Source: Rhodovulum sp. 12E13 (lineage in GTDB: Bacteria > Pseudomonadota > Alphaproteobacteria > Rhodobacterales > Rhodobacteraceae). Taken from it: a DNA stretch of 64,000 nt. This document shows positions 37,260-46,744 of this stretch, in pieces. Numbering within the stretch: the first letter of the stretch is position 1; each line of letters opens with the position of its first letter. Made by a program: the position numbers and the translations under genes. Location of the stretch: positions 32,728 through 96,727 of the forward strand of contig NZ_QPLK01000018.1 in the NCBI RefSeq assembly GCF_003340565.1, written 5' to 3'. Under the pieces are notes generated by a model. The model was not told the DNA's origin. It saw nothing but the letters and a program-made list of their open reading frames with translations, and searched no databases.

Positions 37260-37840
37260 AGCGCGCGCATCCACAATTGCAGCGGCTTCTCGGTCTCGCT
37301 CGCGTCACCGAGATCGCGCCAGGAGAAGCGGGCAACGGCCCCCTCCACCGGCGCATAGCCGCGCTTGCGCCAGAAGCCGTCGAGCGGGCGGTAGCCTTCG
37401 GGGCGGGCGGGGTGATCGGCCGGTCGGATCACGGCGCAGAACGCGGCATGGCTGCGGCCCAGCGCGCGCCCCTCCGCCTCGCGCAGGTCGAAGAAGCGAT
37501 GGCCGAGGCCGTGGCCGCGATACTCGGGCAGGAGCACGCTCTCGGCGCAGTAATAGACCGTCTCCGGCGCGATGCCGGCCGCGGCGAGGGGCGCGGCGAA
37601 ATCGTCCTCGTGCTCCTCCATCGGGCTGGCGGTGGCGGCGCCCACGAGCCGGTCGCCGTCGACGGCGGCGGCGACGAACGGGCGCGGCGTGGCGGCGAAC
37701 CGCCCGAGATAGCCACGCTCGTAGTCCATGTCGCCGTCGTAGAGATAGGGGAAGGCGCGGAACACCTCGATCCGCAGCCGCGCGAGATCGTCGAGCACTG
37801 CGTCGAGCCCCTCTTTCCGCACCGGCCTGACCTCGATCAT
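37256..37840 (-). CDS. GNAT-family N-acetyltransferase
   Basis: 194 residues. Acetyl-CoA-binding motif A is in VLLPEYRGHGLGHRFFDLRE, preceded by YYCAESVLL. The N-terminus (IEVRPVRKEGLDAVLDDLARLRIEVF) and the FGYAP-like RGYAPVEG near the end are usual for the fold. Acceptor unknown. GGGAGGGGCG precedes the ATG. Its stop overlaps the start of the nitrilase-like gene, suggesting the two act on related amides or amines. Confidence 0.85.
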   Translation of the reverse strand: MIEVRPVRKEGLDAVLDDLARLRIEVFRAFPYLYDGDMDYERGYLGRFAATPRPFVAAAVDGDRLVGAATASPMEEHEDDFAAPLAAAGIAPETVYYCAESVLLPEYRGHGLGHRFFDLREAEGRALGRSHAAFCAVIRPADHPARPEGYRPLDGFWRKRGYAPVEGAVARFSWRDLGDASETEKPLQLWMRAL

Positions 37841-38063
37841 GCTCGCCCCTCCCGCTACCCGGCCGCGCCCCGCCGGCACCGCGGCGCCTTGCTGGCCCGC
37901 GCCCCGGCGCGGGTCAAGGCCGGCCGCCGCCGGTGCTAAAAGATTGCATATCCGGCGCCACTGACGGTAACTGCGCGACGGTGATGCAACGTCGCCACAA
38001 CGACAAGGGGCGGGGAAGGGCGCCACGGCGCATTGCCCCGCGCGCCCCAACAGGAGGAGCAAC

Positions 38064-39044
38064 ATGAAGATCACCACCATCACTGCCGCCGCCGTCGCCG
38101 TCGCGACCGCCGGTGCCGCCGTCGCGCAGGACCGTGAAGGCTGGCCCGAGAGCTTCACCGTCGGCACGGCCAGCCAGGGCGGCACCTACTTCGCCTACGG
38201 CTCGGGCTGGGCCAACCTCGTGGCCGACGAGCTGGGCCTGTCGGGCGGCGGCGAGGTCACCGGCGGCCCGATGCAGAACATGGCGCTCGTGCATACCGGC
38301 GAAGCGCAGTTCGGCATGACCACGATGGGCCCCGCGGCCGAGAGCCTGCAGGGCACCAACCCGATCGCGCCGGGCGTGCAGATGACGAACGCCTGCGCGA
38401 TGTTCCCGATGTACCAGACGCCCTTCTCCATCACGGCGCTGGCCTCGTCGGGCATCACCTCGATCGACGACATCCCCGAGGGCGCGCGGATCGGCTACGG
38501 CCCGGCCGGCTCGACCTCCGACACCTACTTCCCCCGGATGATGGAAGAGCTCGGCGTCGAGTTCGAGCGCCGCAATGGCGGCTGGTCGGACCTCGGCGGG
38601 CAGTTGCAGGACGGCCTGCTCGACGTGATCGCCTTCGCCGCGGGCGTGCCGGTGCCCGCCGTGAGCCAGCTCGAGGTGCAGACCGACATCAATATCATCG
38701 AGTTCACCGAGGAGGAGCAGGCGCAGATCCTCGAGGCGTTCCCGGTGTCCGAGTTCCAGATCGCGGCCGACACCTACCAGACGCTGGAAGAGCCCGCGCG
38801 CTCGGTCTCGATGTGGAACTTCGCCATCGCGAATTGCGATCTGCCGGCGAGCTTCGTCAACGCGGTGGTCGACGTGGTGATGTCGGACAACGAGCGGATG
38901 GTGAACATCCACCGTGCCGCCCGGTCGACCGTTCCCGAGAACTGGGACAAGAACGGCGTGCTGATGTGGCACCCGGGCGCGGCCCAGTGGTTCGAGGAGA
39001 ACGCGGGCGCCGACATCCCCGACGACATGATCCACGGCGGCTGA
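38064..39044 (+). CDS. TAXI-family TRAP transporter solute-binding protein
   Basis: 326 residues. Signal peptide about 1-21 (VATAGAAVAQ), then FTVGTASQGGTYFAYGSGWANLV, the hallmark of TAXI (TRAP-associated extracytoplasmic immunogenic) binding proteins. The DDIPEGARIGYGPAGSTSD and TYQTLEEPARSVSMWNFAI segments are family-typical. It captures an organic anion in the periplasm for the permease encoded 166 bp downstream. GGAGGAGC lies before the ATG. The ligand cannot be read from sequence; glutamate or a dicarboxylate are known for relatives. Confidence 0.92.
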   Translation: MKITTITAAAVAVATAGAAVAQDREGWPESFTVGTASQGGTYFAYGSGWANLVADELGLSGGGEVTGGPMQNMALVHTGEAQFGMTTMGPAAESLQGTNPIAPGVQMTNACAMFPMYQTPFSITALASSGITSIDDIPEGARIGYGPAGSTSDTYFPRMMEELGVEFERRNGGWSDLGGQLQDGLLDVIAFAAGVPVPAVSQLEVQTDINIIEFTEEEQAQILEAFPVSEFQIAADTYQTLEEPARSVSMWNFAIANCDLPASFVNAVVDVVMSDNERMVNIHRAARSTVPENWDKNGVLMWHPGAAQWFEENAGADIPDDMIHGG

Positions 39045-39210
39045 GCGCCCCGTCGGCCCGCCCGGCCGACGGTCGGGCGGGCGCCCCGGGCGTCGCCGCG
39101 CCACCTCGGCGGCGCCTGTCGTGCGACCGGGCGGCGGCGCGACCCGTCGCACTATGCCGGGGATGCGCGACGCGCTATGACTGCGGGATGCTTCAAGGGA
39201 GGGGGCCCGC

Positions 39211-41514
39211 ATGAGCGAGCGCACGGCGCAGCACGACGACCACCTGATCGCCGAGAACGTCGACGTCGAGCCTGTCGAACCCAACAAGCGGCTGTTCGAG
39301 GGGCGGGCACACGTTGCGATCGCGGCGGCCGCGGCGCTCTACGCCGCCTTCCACATGGCCGCGCTCAACGGGCTGTCGATCGAGCGGATGACGGCGGGGC
39401 TCATGGGGCTGATCGGTGCCGAGGATCCGCAGGGGATCGAGCTTTGGTTCCTGCCGCAATTCCCGATGGAGACGTGGAACTTCCGCATCGTCCACATCGC
39501 GGGGGCGCTCGCGCTCGGCTTCCAGCTCTATGCGGCGCACGAGTTCCGTGACGAGGCGCGCGGGCCGACGCCTGCCCTCAGCCTTGCCGCACTGGCGCTG
39601 CTGATCCCGGCGGCGGTCTCGCTCGTCTCGGCGCTCGGCTTCGCCCGGCTCATCAACTCCGGCACCCTGCCCGAGTTCGGCGGGCTGGTGACATGGGCCT
39701 CGGCCCAGCCGGGGATGGAGCTCTACGCGAGAGAGGTCTGGTTTTTCGGCGTGCCGCTGCTGGTGGCGACCTTCGGCGGCATCGTCGCGGGCTGGATCGA
39801 GCGGCGCGAGCGAGACCGGTTCGCCGCCTCCGATCTCGTGCTCGGGTTCTGCGCCATCGTGGTGGCGGTCTACCTCATCCCGATCTACTCGACGGCGGCG
39901 CGCAACTCGGTCGGCACGCCCTTCGTGCCCGTGGGCATCGCCTTTGCCGCCACCGCCGGCACCGCGCTGATCCTCGAGCTGACGCGCCGGGTGGCGGGTC
40001 TGGCGCTGGTGATCATCACGGGGATTTTCCTCGCCTACGTCTTCACCGCGCACCTGCTGCCCGGCATCCTCGCCGTGCAGAACCCGTATTCCTGGCAGCG
40101 CTTCTTCGGTCACGTCTATTCCGATGCGGGCATCCTCGGCCCGACGACGGCGGTGTCGTCGACCTACATCATCCTGTTCATCATCTTTGCCGCCTTCCTG
40201 CAGGCCTCGAAGGTGGGCGACTACTTCGTCAACTTCGCCTTCGCCGCGGCGGGGCGGGCACGGGGCGGGCCGGCCAAGGTGGCGATCTTCGCCTCCGGCC
40301 TGATGGGGATGATCAACGGCACGAGCGCGGGCAACGTGGTGGCGACCGGCTCGCTCACCATCCCGCTCATGAAGAAGGTCGGCTATCGCAAGCAGACCGC
40401 GGGCGCGGTCGAGGCCGCGGCGAGCACCGGCGGGCAGATCATGCCGCCCATCATGGGCGCCGGCGCCTTCATCATGGCCGAGATCACCGGCATCCCCTAC
40501 CAGGAGATCGCCGTCGCGGCGATCATTCCCGCGGTTCTCTACTTCGTCTCGGTCTTCTTCATGGTCGATTTCGAGGCGGCCAAGCTCGGCATGCGCGGGA
40601 TGAGCGAGGACGAGATCCCCAGGCTCGGCCGCATGCTGCGCCAGATCTACCTGTTCATCCCGATCGTGATCCTGATCTACGCGCTGTTCGCCGGCTACTC
40701 GGTGATCCGGGCGGGGACGCTCGCGACCGTCGCGGCGGCCGTGGTCTCGTGGCTGACCCCCTATCGGATGGGTCTCGGCGCCATCCGCCGGGCCTTCGAG
40801 CTGGCGGGCGTCATGTCGCTGCAGATCATCGCCGTCTGTGCCTGCGCGGGCATCATCGTGGGCGTGATCTCGCTGACCGGGGTCGGCGCGCGCTTCTCCA
40901 ACCTGCTTCTGGGCCTCGCCGGAGTGTCGCAGCTGCTGGCGCTGTTCTTCGCCATGTGCATCGCCATCCTCCTCGGCATGGGGATGCCCACGACGGCCGC
41001 CTATGCGGTCGCGGCCTCGGTGGTGGCGCCGGGTCTGGTCGAGCTCGGCATCCCCATGCTGACGGCGCATTTCTTCGTGTTCTACTTCGCCGTGCTCTCG
41101 GCGATCACGCCACCCGTGGCGCTGGCGAGCTACGCGGCCGCCGGCATATCCGGAGCCAACGCGATGGAGACGTCGGTCGCCTCGTTCAAGATCGGCATCG
41201 CGGCCTTCGTCGTGCCGTTCATGTTCTTCTACAACTCGGCGCTCCTCATGGACGGGACGTGGCTCGAGGTCGGCCGCGCGGGCGTGACCGCCACCGCGGG
41301 CGTGTTCCTGCTGGCCTCGGGCGTGCAGGGCTGGGTTCTGGGCGGGCGTGCGGCATGGTATCTGCGCGCGCTTCTGATCCTCGCCGCACTGCTGATGATC
41401 GAGGGGGGCTGGGCCACCGACCTTGCCGGGCTCGCCTGTGCGGCGCTCGCGCTCTTCGCGCAGCGGGTGCTTCACCCCGACCCTGACGCGGTGCCGGTGC
41501 GGGGCGCGGACTGA
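39211..41514 (+). CDS. TRAP transporter fused permease (DctQ-DctM type, TAXI system)
   Basis: 767 residues. The N-terminal part has about four helices (small-subunit-like), followed by the large DctM-type ion-transporter domain with about twelve helices. Visible family stretches are GLMGMINGTSAGNVVATGSL, STGGQIMPPIMGAGAFIMAE and MGMPTTAAYAVAAS. Such 4TM-12TM fusions pair only with TAXI binding proteins, fitting the upstream gene. It uses a Na+ or H+ gradient to import the ligand across the inner membrane. The extra C-terminal helices after residue 640 are usual in this subfamily. GGAGGGGG precedes the ATG. Confidence 0.93.
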   Translation: MSERTAQHDDHLIAENVDVEPVEPNKRLFEGRAHVAIAAAAALYAAFHMAALNGLSIERMTAGLMGLIGAEDPQGIELWFLPQFPMETWNFRIVHIAGALALGFQLYAAHEFRDEARGPTPALSLAALALLIPAAVSLVSALGFARLINSGTLPEFGGLVTWASAQPGMELYAREVWFFGVPLLVATFGGIVAGWIERRERDRFAASDLVLGFCAIVVAVYLIPIYSTAARNSVGTPFVPVGIAFAATAGTALILELTRRVAGLALVIITGIFLAYVFTAHLLPGILAVQNPYSWQRFFGHVYSDAGILGPTTAVSSTYIILFIIFAAFLQASKVGDYFVNFAFAAAGRARGGPAKVAIFASGLMGMINGTSAGNVVATGSLTIPLMKKVGYRKQTAGAVEAAASTGGQIMPPIMGAGAFIMAEITGIPYQEIAVAAIIPAVLYFVSVFFMVDFEAAKLGMRGMSEDEIPRLGRMLRQIYLFIPIVILIYALFAGYSVIRAGTLATVAAAVVSWLTPYRMGLGAIRRAFELAGVMSLQIIAVCACAGIIVGVISLTGVGARFSNLLLGLAGVSQLLALFFAMCIAILLGMGMPTTAAYAVAASVVAPGLVELGIPMLTAHFFVFYFAVLSAITPPVALASYAAAGISGANAMETSVASFKIGIAAFVVPFMFFYNSALLMDGTWLEVGRAGVTATAGVFLLASGVQGWVLGGRAAWYLRALLILAALLMIEGGWATDLAGLACAALALFAQRVLHPDPDAVPVRGAD

Positions 41515-41529
41515 GCGGCGCCCGAACGG

Positions 41530-41563
41530 AAAACCCCCGCCGGCGGCAAGCACGGCGGGGGTT
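41530..41563 (-). terminator. intrinsic terminator of the DUF1127 gene
   Basis: An 11-bp perfect stem AACCCCCGCCG / CGGCGGGGGTT is followed on the minus strand by TTTCCG (the TT of the stem extends to TTTT). It lies 48 bp after the DUF1127 stop and 18 bp after the TRAP permease stop, so it may serve both strands. Confidence 0.75.
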
Positions 41564-41610
41564 CGGGCGACCGAGGCTCGCGGGGGCGACGGCCCCCGGC
41601 GGGACCGGGC

Positions 41611-41817
41611 CTAGAAGCGCTTGAGCGCGCGGCGGGTCATCGTGTCGAGGTCGGACCGCTGCAGGCCGATATCGGCCAGTTCGCGGTCGGACAGCTTGGC
41701 GAGGGCACGCCGGTTGATCCGCGCTTCGCGCCACTCGGCGACAGAGGCGATCAGGGTGTCGACGGCGCGGCCCAGGCGGCCGGCGGTGGCGGGGGTTCTG
41801 ATGTCGAAATAGGCCAT
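41611..41817 (-). CDS. DUF1127 small protein (first copy)
   Basis: 68 residues. The C-terminal 40 carry the DUF1127 pattern: RRALAKLSDRELADIGLQRSDLDTMTRRA. Small, arginine-rich DUF1127 proteins of alphaproteobacteria have been tied to RNA metabolism and to phosphate, carbon and stress responses. GGAGCAGCCC precedes the ATG. A terminator follows. The gene diverges from ruvC, and a second DUF1127 gene of the same length lies beyond ruvB. Confidence 0.9.
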   Translation of the reverse strand: MAYFDIRTPATAGRLGRAVDTLIASVAEWREARINRRALAKLSDRELADIGLQRSDLDTMTRRALKRF

Positions 41818-42204
41818 TGGGCTGCTCCGTGGGCTGGTCCGCGCGGGCGCGGGGTGGGGGAACCGGTCGGGGAAGCATCGCTTCCACCGCTGAATTATGA
41901 GGCGGGAATTTCCCGCGCAATCCGTGTGTTCCGCATCGCTCCCATGCACCGCGCGCATGACGGGTAGTCCAAATTTATCCTTTCTTCTCAGAGGTCTGTT
42001 CGCGACGCCGCCGATGTCGTTTTCAGGAAAGAGATGGCGAATTCCGGCCGTTCGATGTCGCTTCCGGGCCGCTGTGCAAGCGACGGCAGGGCGCGGGGCA
42101 TTGGCGGATGTTCGCCGTTCGTGCTAAGTCTCGTCAAAACGTCGCAAGAATGTGTGGCCGCGCCGCCGCAGGCGCGCGGACTCCGAGGCGGGAGAGGGGC
42201 AGCG
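41818..42204. other. 387-bp divergent intergenic region, DUF1127/ruvC
   Basis: Holds the promoters of the divergent DUF1127 and ruvC genes. It is less G+C-rich at 41890-42030 and contains one clear symmetric element (listed separately). No ORF with coding character and no recognisable LexA box are seen. Confidence 0.5.
41902..41916. promoter_or_regulatory. 15-bp palindrome upstream of DUF1127
   Basis: GCGGGAATTTCCCGC is a 7-1-7 perfect inverted repeat, 85 bp upstream of the DUF1127 start and close to an AT-rich patch. It is a plausible operator, but no regulator is known from the sequence. Confidence 0.35.
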
Positions 42205-42714
42205 ATGCGGGTGATCGGCATCGATCCGGGCCTGCGCAGCACGGGCTGGGGGGTGATCGACGTGTCGGGCGCCCGAATCGCGCACGTCGCCAACGGCACC
42301 TGCCGCGGCGCGGGCGAGGCGCTGGCCGAGCGGCTGCTGACCCTGCACGACGCGCTGTCGAAGGTGATCGCCGCCCATGCCCCCACCCACGCCGCGGTCG
42401 AGGCGACCTTCGTCAACCGTGACGGCGCCGGAACGCTGAAGCTGGGCCAGGCACGCGGCGTGGCGCTGCTCGTGCCGGCGCAGGCAGGTCTGCCGGTGGG
42501 GGAATACGCGCCCAACGCGGTGAAGAAGGCTCTGGTGGGGGTAGGCCATGCCGACAAGCGGCAGGTCGCGCACATGATCGGCCTGCACTTTCCCGGCGTC
42601 TCGCTGGCCGGCGCCGACGCGGCCGACGCGCTGGCCGTCGCCATCTGCCACGCCCATCACCTGCAATCGGCCGGGCGTCTGTCGGCCGCCCTGGCGCGGG
42701 CCGCGGCAAAGTGA
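42205..42714 (+). CDS. ruvC: Holliday junction endonuclease RuvC
   Basis: 169 residues. The four catalytic acidic residues are all in place: D7 (IGIDPG), E66 (AVEATFVN), D138 and D141 ([18 protein letters not shown]). It resolves Holliday junctions as a dimer together with RuvAB. GGGAGAGGGG precedes the ATG. First gene of ruvCAB, 10 bp before ruvA. Confidence 0.96.
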   Translation: MRVIGIDPGLRSTGWGVIDVSGARIAHVANGTCRGAGEALAERLLTLHDALSKVIAAHAPTHAAVEATFVNRDGAGTLKLGQARGVALLVPAQAGLPVGEYAPNAVKKALVGVGHADKRQVAHMIGLHFPGVSLAGADAADALAVAICHAHHLQSAGRLSAALARAAAK

Positions 42715-42724
42715 GGGGGGCGCG

Positions 42725-43396
42725 ATGATCGGGCGGCTCGCAGGCCGGGTGGACTGGCGCGGCCCCGACCACGTGCTGCTCGACGTGGGCGGGGTGGGCT
42801 ACATCGTCCACGTCTCCGACCGCACGCTCGCGGCGTTGCCGGCGGTGGGTGGGCACGCGGCGCTCTACACCGACCTTCTGGTGCGGGAAGACCTGCTGCA
42901 GCTCTTCGGCTTTTCCACGCTGCAGGAAAAGGAGTGGCACCGCCTGCTGACCTCGGTGCAGGGGATCGGCGCCCGCGCCAGCCTCGCCATCCTCGGCGCA
43001 CTGGGGCCGGACGGCGTGAGCCGCGCCATCGCGCTGGGCGACTGGGCGGCGGTCAAGGCCGCGCCGGGCGTCGGGCCCAAGCTGGCGCAGAGGGTGGTGA
43101 ACGAGCTGAAGGGCCGCGCGGCCGAGGTCATGGCGATGGGCACGGCACCTGCCCCTGTCGCGGCCCCGGCGACGGAGGGCGCGGCCCCCGCGCCGGCCCC
43201 CCCGCCTGCACCCGCGCCCGCCGCGCCGCCGCAGACGGCCTCGGCGCAGGCGGACGCGCTGTCGGCGCTGGTCAACCTTGGCTACGCACAGGGCGAGGCG
43301 GCGGCAGCCGTGGCGCAGGCGGCCTCCGAGACGCCCGAGGCAGACGCCTCTGCCCTGATCCGCGCGGCGCTCAAGGCGCTCGCGCCGAAGGGCTGA
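42725..43396 (+). CDS. ruvA: Holliday junction DNA helicase subunit RuvA
   Basis: 223 residues. Domain I OB fold ([31 protein letters not shown]), two helix-hairpin-helix motifs in the middle ([17 protein letters not shown] and [17 protein letters not shown]), a flexible Pro/Ala-rich linker (about residues 140-175), and a C-terminal domain III that contacts RuvB. The Pro/Ala linker is longer than in E. coli. It lies between ruvC and ruvB with 1 bp before ruvB. Confidence 0.96.
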   Translation: MIGRLAGRVDWRGPDHVLLDVGGVGYIVHVSDRTLAALPAVGGHAALYTDLLVREDLLQLFGFSTLQEKEWHRLLTSVQGIGARASLAILGALGPDGVSRAIALGDWAAVKAAPGVGPKLAQRVVNELKGRAAEVMAMGTAPAPVAAPATEGAAPAPAPPPAPAPAAPPQTASAQADALSALVNLGYAQGEAAAAVAQAASETPEADASALIRAALKALAPKG

Positions 43397-43397
43397 G

Positions 43398-44435
43398 ATG
43401 AGCGAGCCCGACCCCACCCTGCGCCCCGAGCCGATCGAGGGCGACACCGTCGACCGGGCACTCCGGCCCGAGCGGCTGGCCGATTTCGTGGGCCAGGAGG
43501 AAGCCCGCGCCAATCTCGCCGTCTTCGTCGAAAGCGCCCGGCGGCGGGGCGAGGCGATGGATCATACGCTGTTTCACGGCCCTCCCGGCCTTGGCAAGAC
43601 GACGCTCGCGCAGATCATGTCGAAGGAACTGGGCGTCGGTTTCCGCACCACCTCGGGCCCCGTGCTCGCCCGGCCCGGAGACCTCGCCGCGATCCTGACC
43701 AATCTCGAGGCGCGCGACGTGCTGTTCATCGACGAGATCCACCGTCTGAACCCGGTGGTCGAAGAGGTGCTCTACCCCGCGCTCGAGGATTTCGCGCTGG
43801 ATCTGGTGATCGGCGAGGGGCCGGCGGCGCGCACTGTGCGGATCGACCTGCAGCCCTTCACCCTCGTCGGCGCCACCACGCGCCTCGGCCTGCTGACGAC
43901 GCCGCTGCGCGACCGCTTCGGCATTCCCGTGCGGCTGCAATTCTACACCGTGCCCGAGCTGGAGCAGATCGTGGCTCGCGGCGCCCGGCTCATGGGGGTG
44001 GGCGCTGCCCCCGACGGGGTGCGCGAGATCGCGTCGCGGGCGCGGGGCACGCCGCGCATCGCCGGGCGCCTGCTACGCCGGGTGGTCGACTTCGCGCTGG
44101 TCGAGGGCGACGGCACGATCACCCGCGCGCTCGCCGATGCCGCGCTGACGCGGCTCGGCGTCGATCGGCTCGGCCTCGACGGGGCCGACCGCCGGTACCT
44201 GACGCTGATGGCCGAGAATTACGGCGGCGGTCCCGTGGGGGTGGAGACGATGGCCGCCGCGCTGGCCGAATCCCGCGATGCGCTGGAGGAGGTGATCGAG
44301 CCCTACCTGCTCCAGCAGGGCCTGATCCAGCGCACCCCGCGCGGCCGGATGCTCGCGCACAAAGGCTGGTCGCATCTGGGCCTGCCGGCGCCCGGCGGGG
44401 CAGCGCCCCCCCAGCCCGGCCTTTTCGAGGACTAG
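43398..44435 (+). CDS. ruvB: Holliday junction DNA helicase subunit RuvB
   Basis: 345 residues. Walker A GPPGLGKT at 61-68, Walker B in [11 protein letters not shown], sensor 1 in [12 protein letters not shown] and the arginine finger in LRDRFG. The C-terminal winged helix ends with [16 protein letters not shown]. It forms the hexameric branch-migration motor with RuvA. Starts 1 bp after ruvA. Confidence 0.97.
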   Translation: MSEPDPTLRPEPIEGDTVDRALRPERLADFVGQEEARANLAVFVESARRRGEAMDHTLFHGPPGLGKTTLAQIMSKELGVGFRTTSGPVLARPGDLAAILTNLEARDVLFIDEIHRLNPVVEEVLYPALEDFALDLVIGEGPAARTVRIDLQPFTLVGATTRLGLLTTPLRDRFGIPVRLQFYTVPELEQIVARGARLMGVGAAPDGVREIASRARGTPRIAGRLLRRVVDFALVEGDGTITRALADAALTRLGVDRLGLDGADRRYLTLMAENYGGGPVGVETMAAALAESRDALEEVIEPYLLQQGLIQRTPRGRMLAHKGWSHLGLPAPGGAAPPQPGLFED

Positions 44436-44551
44436 GCCGGTTGGACGCGCGGCGCCGGCGTGCGACATTGCCCGCCAAGTGAAGGGGCGAGGCCGTGCCG
44501 CCGGCGGGCTCTCGCCGCGTGCCATCTCGCCGCTGCCTGACAGGAGGACGC

Positions 44552-45229
44552 ATGGCGACGCCGCAGATCCCGCCCGATCCCCTTTCGGTCGACGACATCG
44601 CCGGCTACTTCACCCGCTCCGACGGGAGCTTCCTCTGCGCGCGGTGGGGGCGGCCTCTGGCTCCCGTCGTCTTCGGCGTGACCGAGGAGAGCCTCGGCAC
44701 GATAAAGGGCGCGATCGAGGCAGTGGCCGCGCTTGCGGGCCTGGACGTGGCCGAGACCGACCCCGAGCTCGGCGCCAACCTGATGCTGTTCTTCGTGCGC
44801 GACTGGGAGGAACTGACCGAGACACCCGGCCTCGACCGATTGATCCCCGATCTCGCGCCGCTCGTCGCCCGCCTCGAGCGGGCCGAGGCCAACCAGTATC
44901 GCGTCTTCCGCTTCGACGAGGCGGGCGCGATCCGAGCCTGCTTCGCCTTCGTGCGGATGGATGCGCACATGGCCGCCACGCCTGCCGACGCGCTCGCACT
45001 GACGCAGGCGGTGCAGGCGATCCTGCTGTGGTCGGACACGGCCTTCTCGGCCGAGGCCGGGGGCCGGGCGGCCGAGCCGCCGCTCGCGCGCACCCCGGAG
45101 GGCCACACCGTGCTTCGCTCGGGCGTCGCCTCGGTGATCCGGGCGGCCTACGATCCGGTCCTGCCCGACGTGGCGCGCGATCCGGCGCATGCGCTGCGCC
45201 TCGAGGCGCGGCTGCGGCGAGCCGGCTGA
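44552..45229 (+). CDS. conserved hypothetical protein after ruvB
   Basis: 225 residues, soluble, acidic, family not recognised. Seen: DDIAGYFTRSDGSFLCARWGRPLAPVVFG, ANLMLFFVRDWEELTETPGLDRLIPDL and RVFRFDEAGAIRACFAFVRMD. No signal peptide or membrane helix. A clear AGGAGG lies 6 nt upstream of the ATG. It follows ruvB by 116 bp on the same strand, so could be in the ruv transcript, but nothing ties it to recombination. Confidence 0.75.
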   Translation: MATPQIPPDPLSVDDIAGYFTRSDGSFLCARWGRPLAPVVFGVTEESLGTIKGAIEAVAALAGLDVAETDPELGANLMLFFVRDWEELTETPGLDRLIPDLAPLVARLERAEANQYRVFRFDEAGAIRACFAFVRMDAHMAATPADALALTQAVQAILLWSDTAFSAEAGGRAAEPPLARTPEGHTVLRSGVASVIRAAYDPVLPDVARDPAHALRLEARLRRAG

Positions 45230-45281
45230 AGGCCGCCGGCGCGGCCCCTTCGCTCGGGTGTCAGAGCGCTGCGATGCGCGC

Positions 45282-45488
45282 TCAATACGCCTCTACGGCG
45301 CTGCGGGCGGCCTCGCGCAGGGTGGCGCGGGTCAGCCCCAGATCGTCGAGTTCGCGGTCCGACAGCGCCGACAGTTCTGCATAGGTCTGCCGCTCGAGAC
45401 GGGCGCGGCGAAGGTCGTCGAGGGTGCGGGCGAACCAGCCCGCGACGGCGAAATTCTGGGCGCCATGCGCCCGGGCGATCGTTGCCAT
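45282..45488 (-). CDS. DUF1127 small protein (second copy)
   Basis: 68 residues, same length as the first DUF1127 gene and similar in its C-terminus: YAELSALSDRELDDLGLTRATLREAARSA. The N-terminal half differs, so the two are diverged paralogues. CGGAGAGATATC precedes the ATG. Probably a small RNA-associated regulator, by family knowledge. Its upstream region 45489-45667 is AT-richer and should hold its promoter. Confidence 0.9.
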   Translation of the reverse strand: MATIARAHGAQNFAVAGWFARTLDDLRRARLERQTYAELSALSDRELDDLGLTRATLREAARSAVEAY

Positions 45489-45667
45489 GATATCTCTCCG
45501 AAATGACTGGCATGGCCGGGGACCCGGCCGATGGATGTTATTTATCTGCCCGCCATTTGGGCACAATCCGGTCCGCAAGCATGCCCGTCATGCAGAAAGC
45601 GAATGGTAAACCGCACATGACGGCGCCCCCGGAGAAAGCGCCGCCCCGATCTGCCCCGGCGCGTGCC

Positions 45668-46645
45668 TCAGCCGTAGAGACCCGCCACCCGCGCGCGCAG
45701 ACGCACCAGCGCCAGCACCGTGTCGATGGTGGGCGTGGGCGTCTCGGTCACGCGGCCGAGCTCGGCCACCGAGGCCACGAGCGCGTCGATCTCCATCGGG
45801 CGGCCCATGTCGAGATCCTGCAGCATCGAGGTGCGGTGCGCGCCCACCTCGGCCCCCCCGCGGATGCGCCGGTCGACGTCGATGGGGAACTTGACGCCCA
45901 GCTTCTCGGCCACGGTCTGCGCCTCGAGCATCATGTCGCGCGCGACCTGCCGCGTGCCCTCGTCGGTACACAGAACGTCGAGCGTGGCGTGGGTGAGCGC
46001 CGAGATGGGGTTGAACGACAGGTTCCCCCAGAGCTTGACCCAGATCTCGTCGCGTAGCTTGGGCCGCACCGGTGCCTTCAGCCCGGCCTTGCCCAGCGCC
46101 TCAGACAGCCGAACCGCGCGCTCCGACTTCGAGCCGTCCGGCTCGCCCAGCGAAAACCGGTTGCCCTCGATGTGCTTGACCACGCCGGGCTCGATCACCT
46201 CGGCTGCCGGATAGACGACGCAGCCCAGCACCCGGTCGGGGCCGAACCCGTCCCACTGGGCGTTGCCGGGGTCGACCGTTTCCAGCCGCGTGCCTTCGAG
46301 AGGCCCGCCGATCTTGTGGAAATACCACCAGGGCACGCCGTTGACGCCGGAAACGATGGTGGTGGCGTCGCCGATCAAGGGCTGCATCTTCCCCACCACG
46401 GCCGGCACCGAATGCGCCTTGAGCGTGACGATCACGTAATCCTGCGGCCCCAGCGCCGCCGGGTCGTCCGAGGCGGTCACGGGCACGGTCGTCTGCCCGC
46501 CCTCCTCGATCAGCGTCAGGCCGTTCTCCTTCATGGCGGCGAGGTGCGGCCCGCGCGCCACGAGGCTTACCTCCGCCCCTGCCTGGGCGAGCTTCGCCCC
46601 CATGTAGCCGCCGATCGCCCCGGCCCCGAACACGCAGATCCGCAT
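45668..46645 (-). CDS. 2-dehydropantoate 2-reductase family (PanE-like)
   Basis: 325 residues. The NADPH Rossmann motif GAGAIGGYMGAKLAQAG starts at residue 7. The catalytic lysine lies in DEIWVKLWGNLSFNPISALT, and the C-terminal helical domain has PTIDTVLALVRLRARVAG. It reduces ketopantoate to pantoate in CoA synthesis, or a related 2-keto acid; many genomes hold several paralogues and the location beside an acyl-CoA synthetase does not decide which. The purine-rich GGGGAGGAGAG precedes the ATG. Confidence 0.85.
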   Translation of the reverse strand: MRICVFGAGAIGGYMGAKLAQAGAEVSLVARGPHLAAMKENGLTLIEEGGQTTVPVTASDDPAALGPQDYVIVTLKAHSVPAVVGKMQPLIGDATTIVSGVNGVPWWYFHKIGGPLEGTRLETVDPGNAQWDGFGPDRVLGCVVYPAAEVIEPGVVKHIEGNRFSLGEPDGSKSERAVRLSEALGKAGLKAPVRPKLRDEIWVKLWGNLSFNPISALTHATLDVLCTDEGTRQVARDMMLEAQTVAEKLGVKFPIDVDRRIRGGAEVGAHRTSMLQDLDMGRPMEIDALVASVAELGRVTETPTPTIDTVLALVRLRARVAGLYG

Positions 46646-46744
46646 CTCTCCTCCCCGGACGCTTGCCACGCCCGCCCCTGCTTCTTTCTGTTTCAAGTAC
46701 GCAAAATCCTCCGGCAGCGGCGCGGGCCGCCGCCGGGACCGGTG

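Noticed and set aside
39193..41553. A 786-codon open frame on the minus strand, antisense to the TRAP permease.
   Set aside because: High G+C keeps antisense frames open. The translation is His/Arg/Glu-rich without family resemblance, while the plus strand is a clear TRAP protein.
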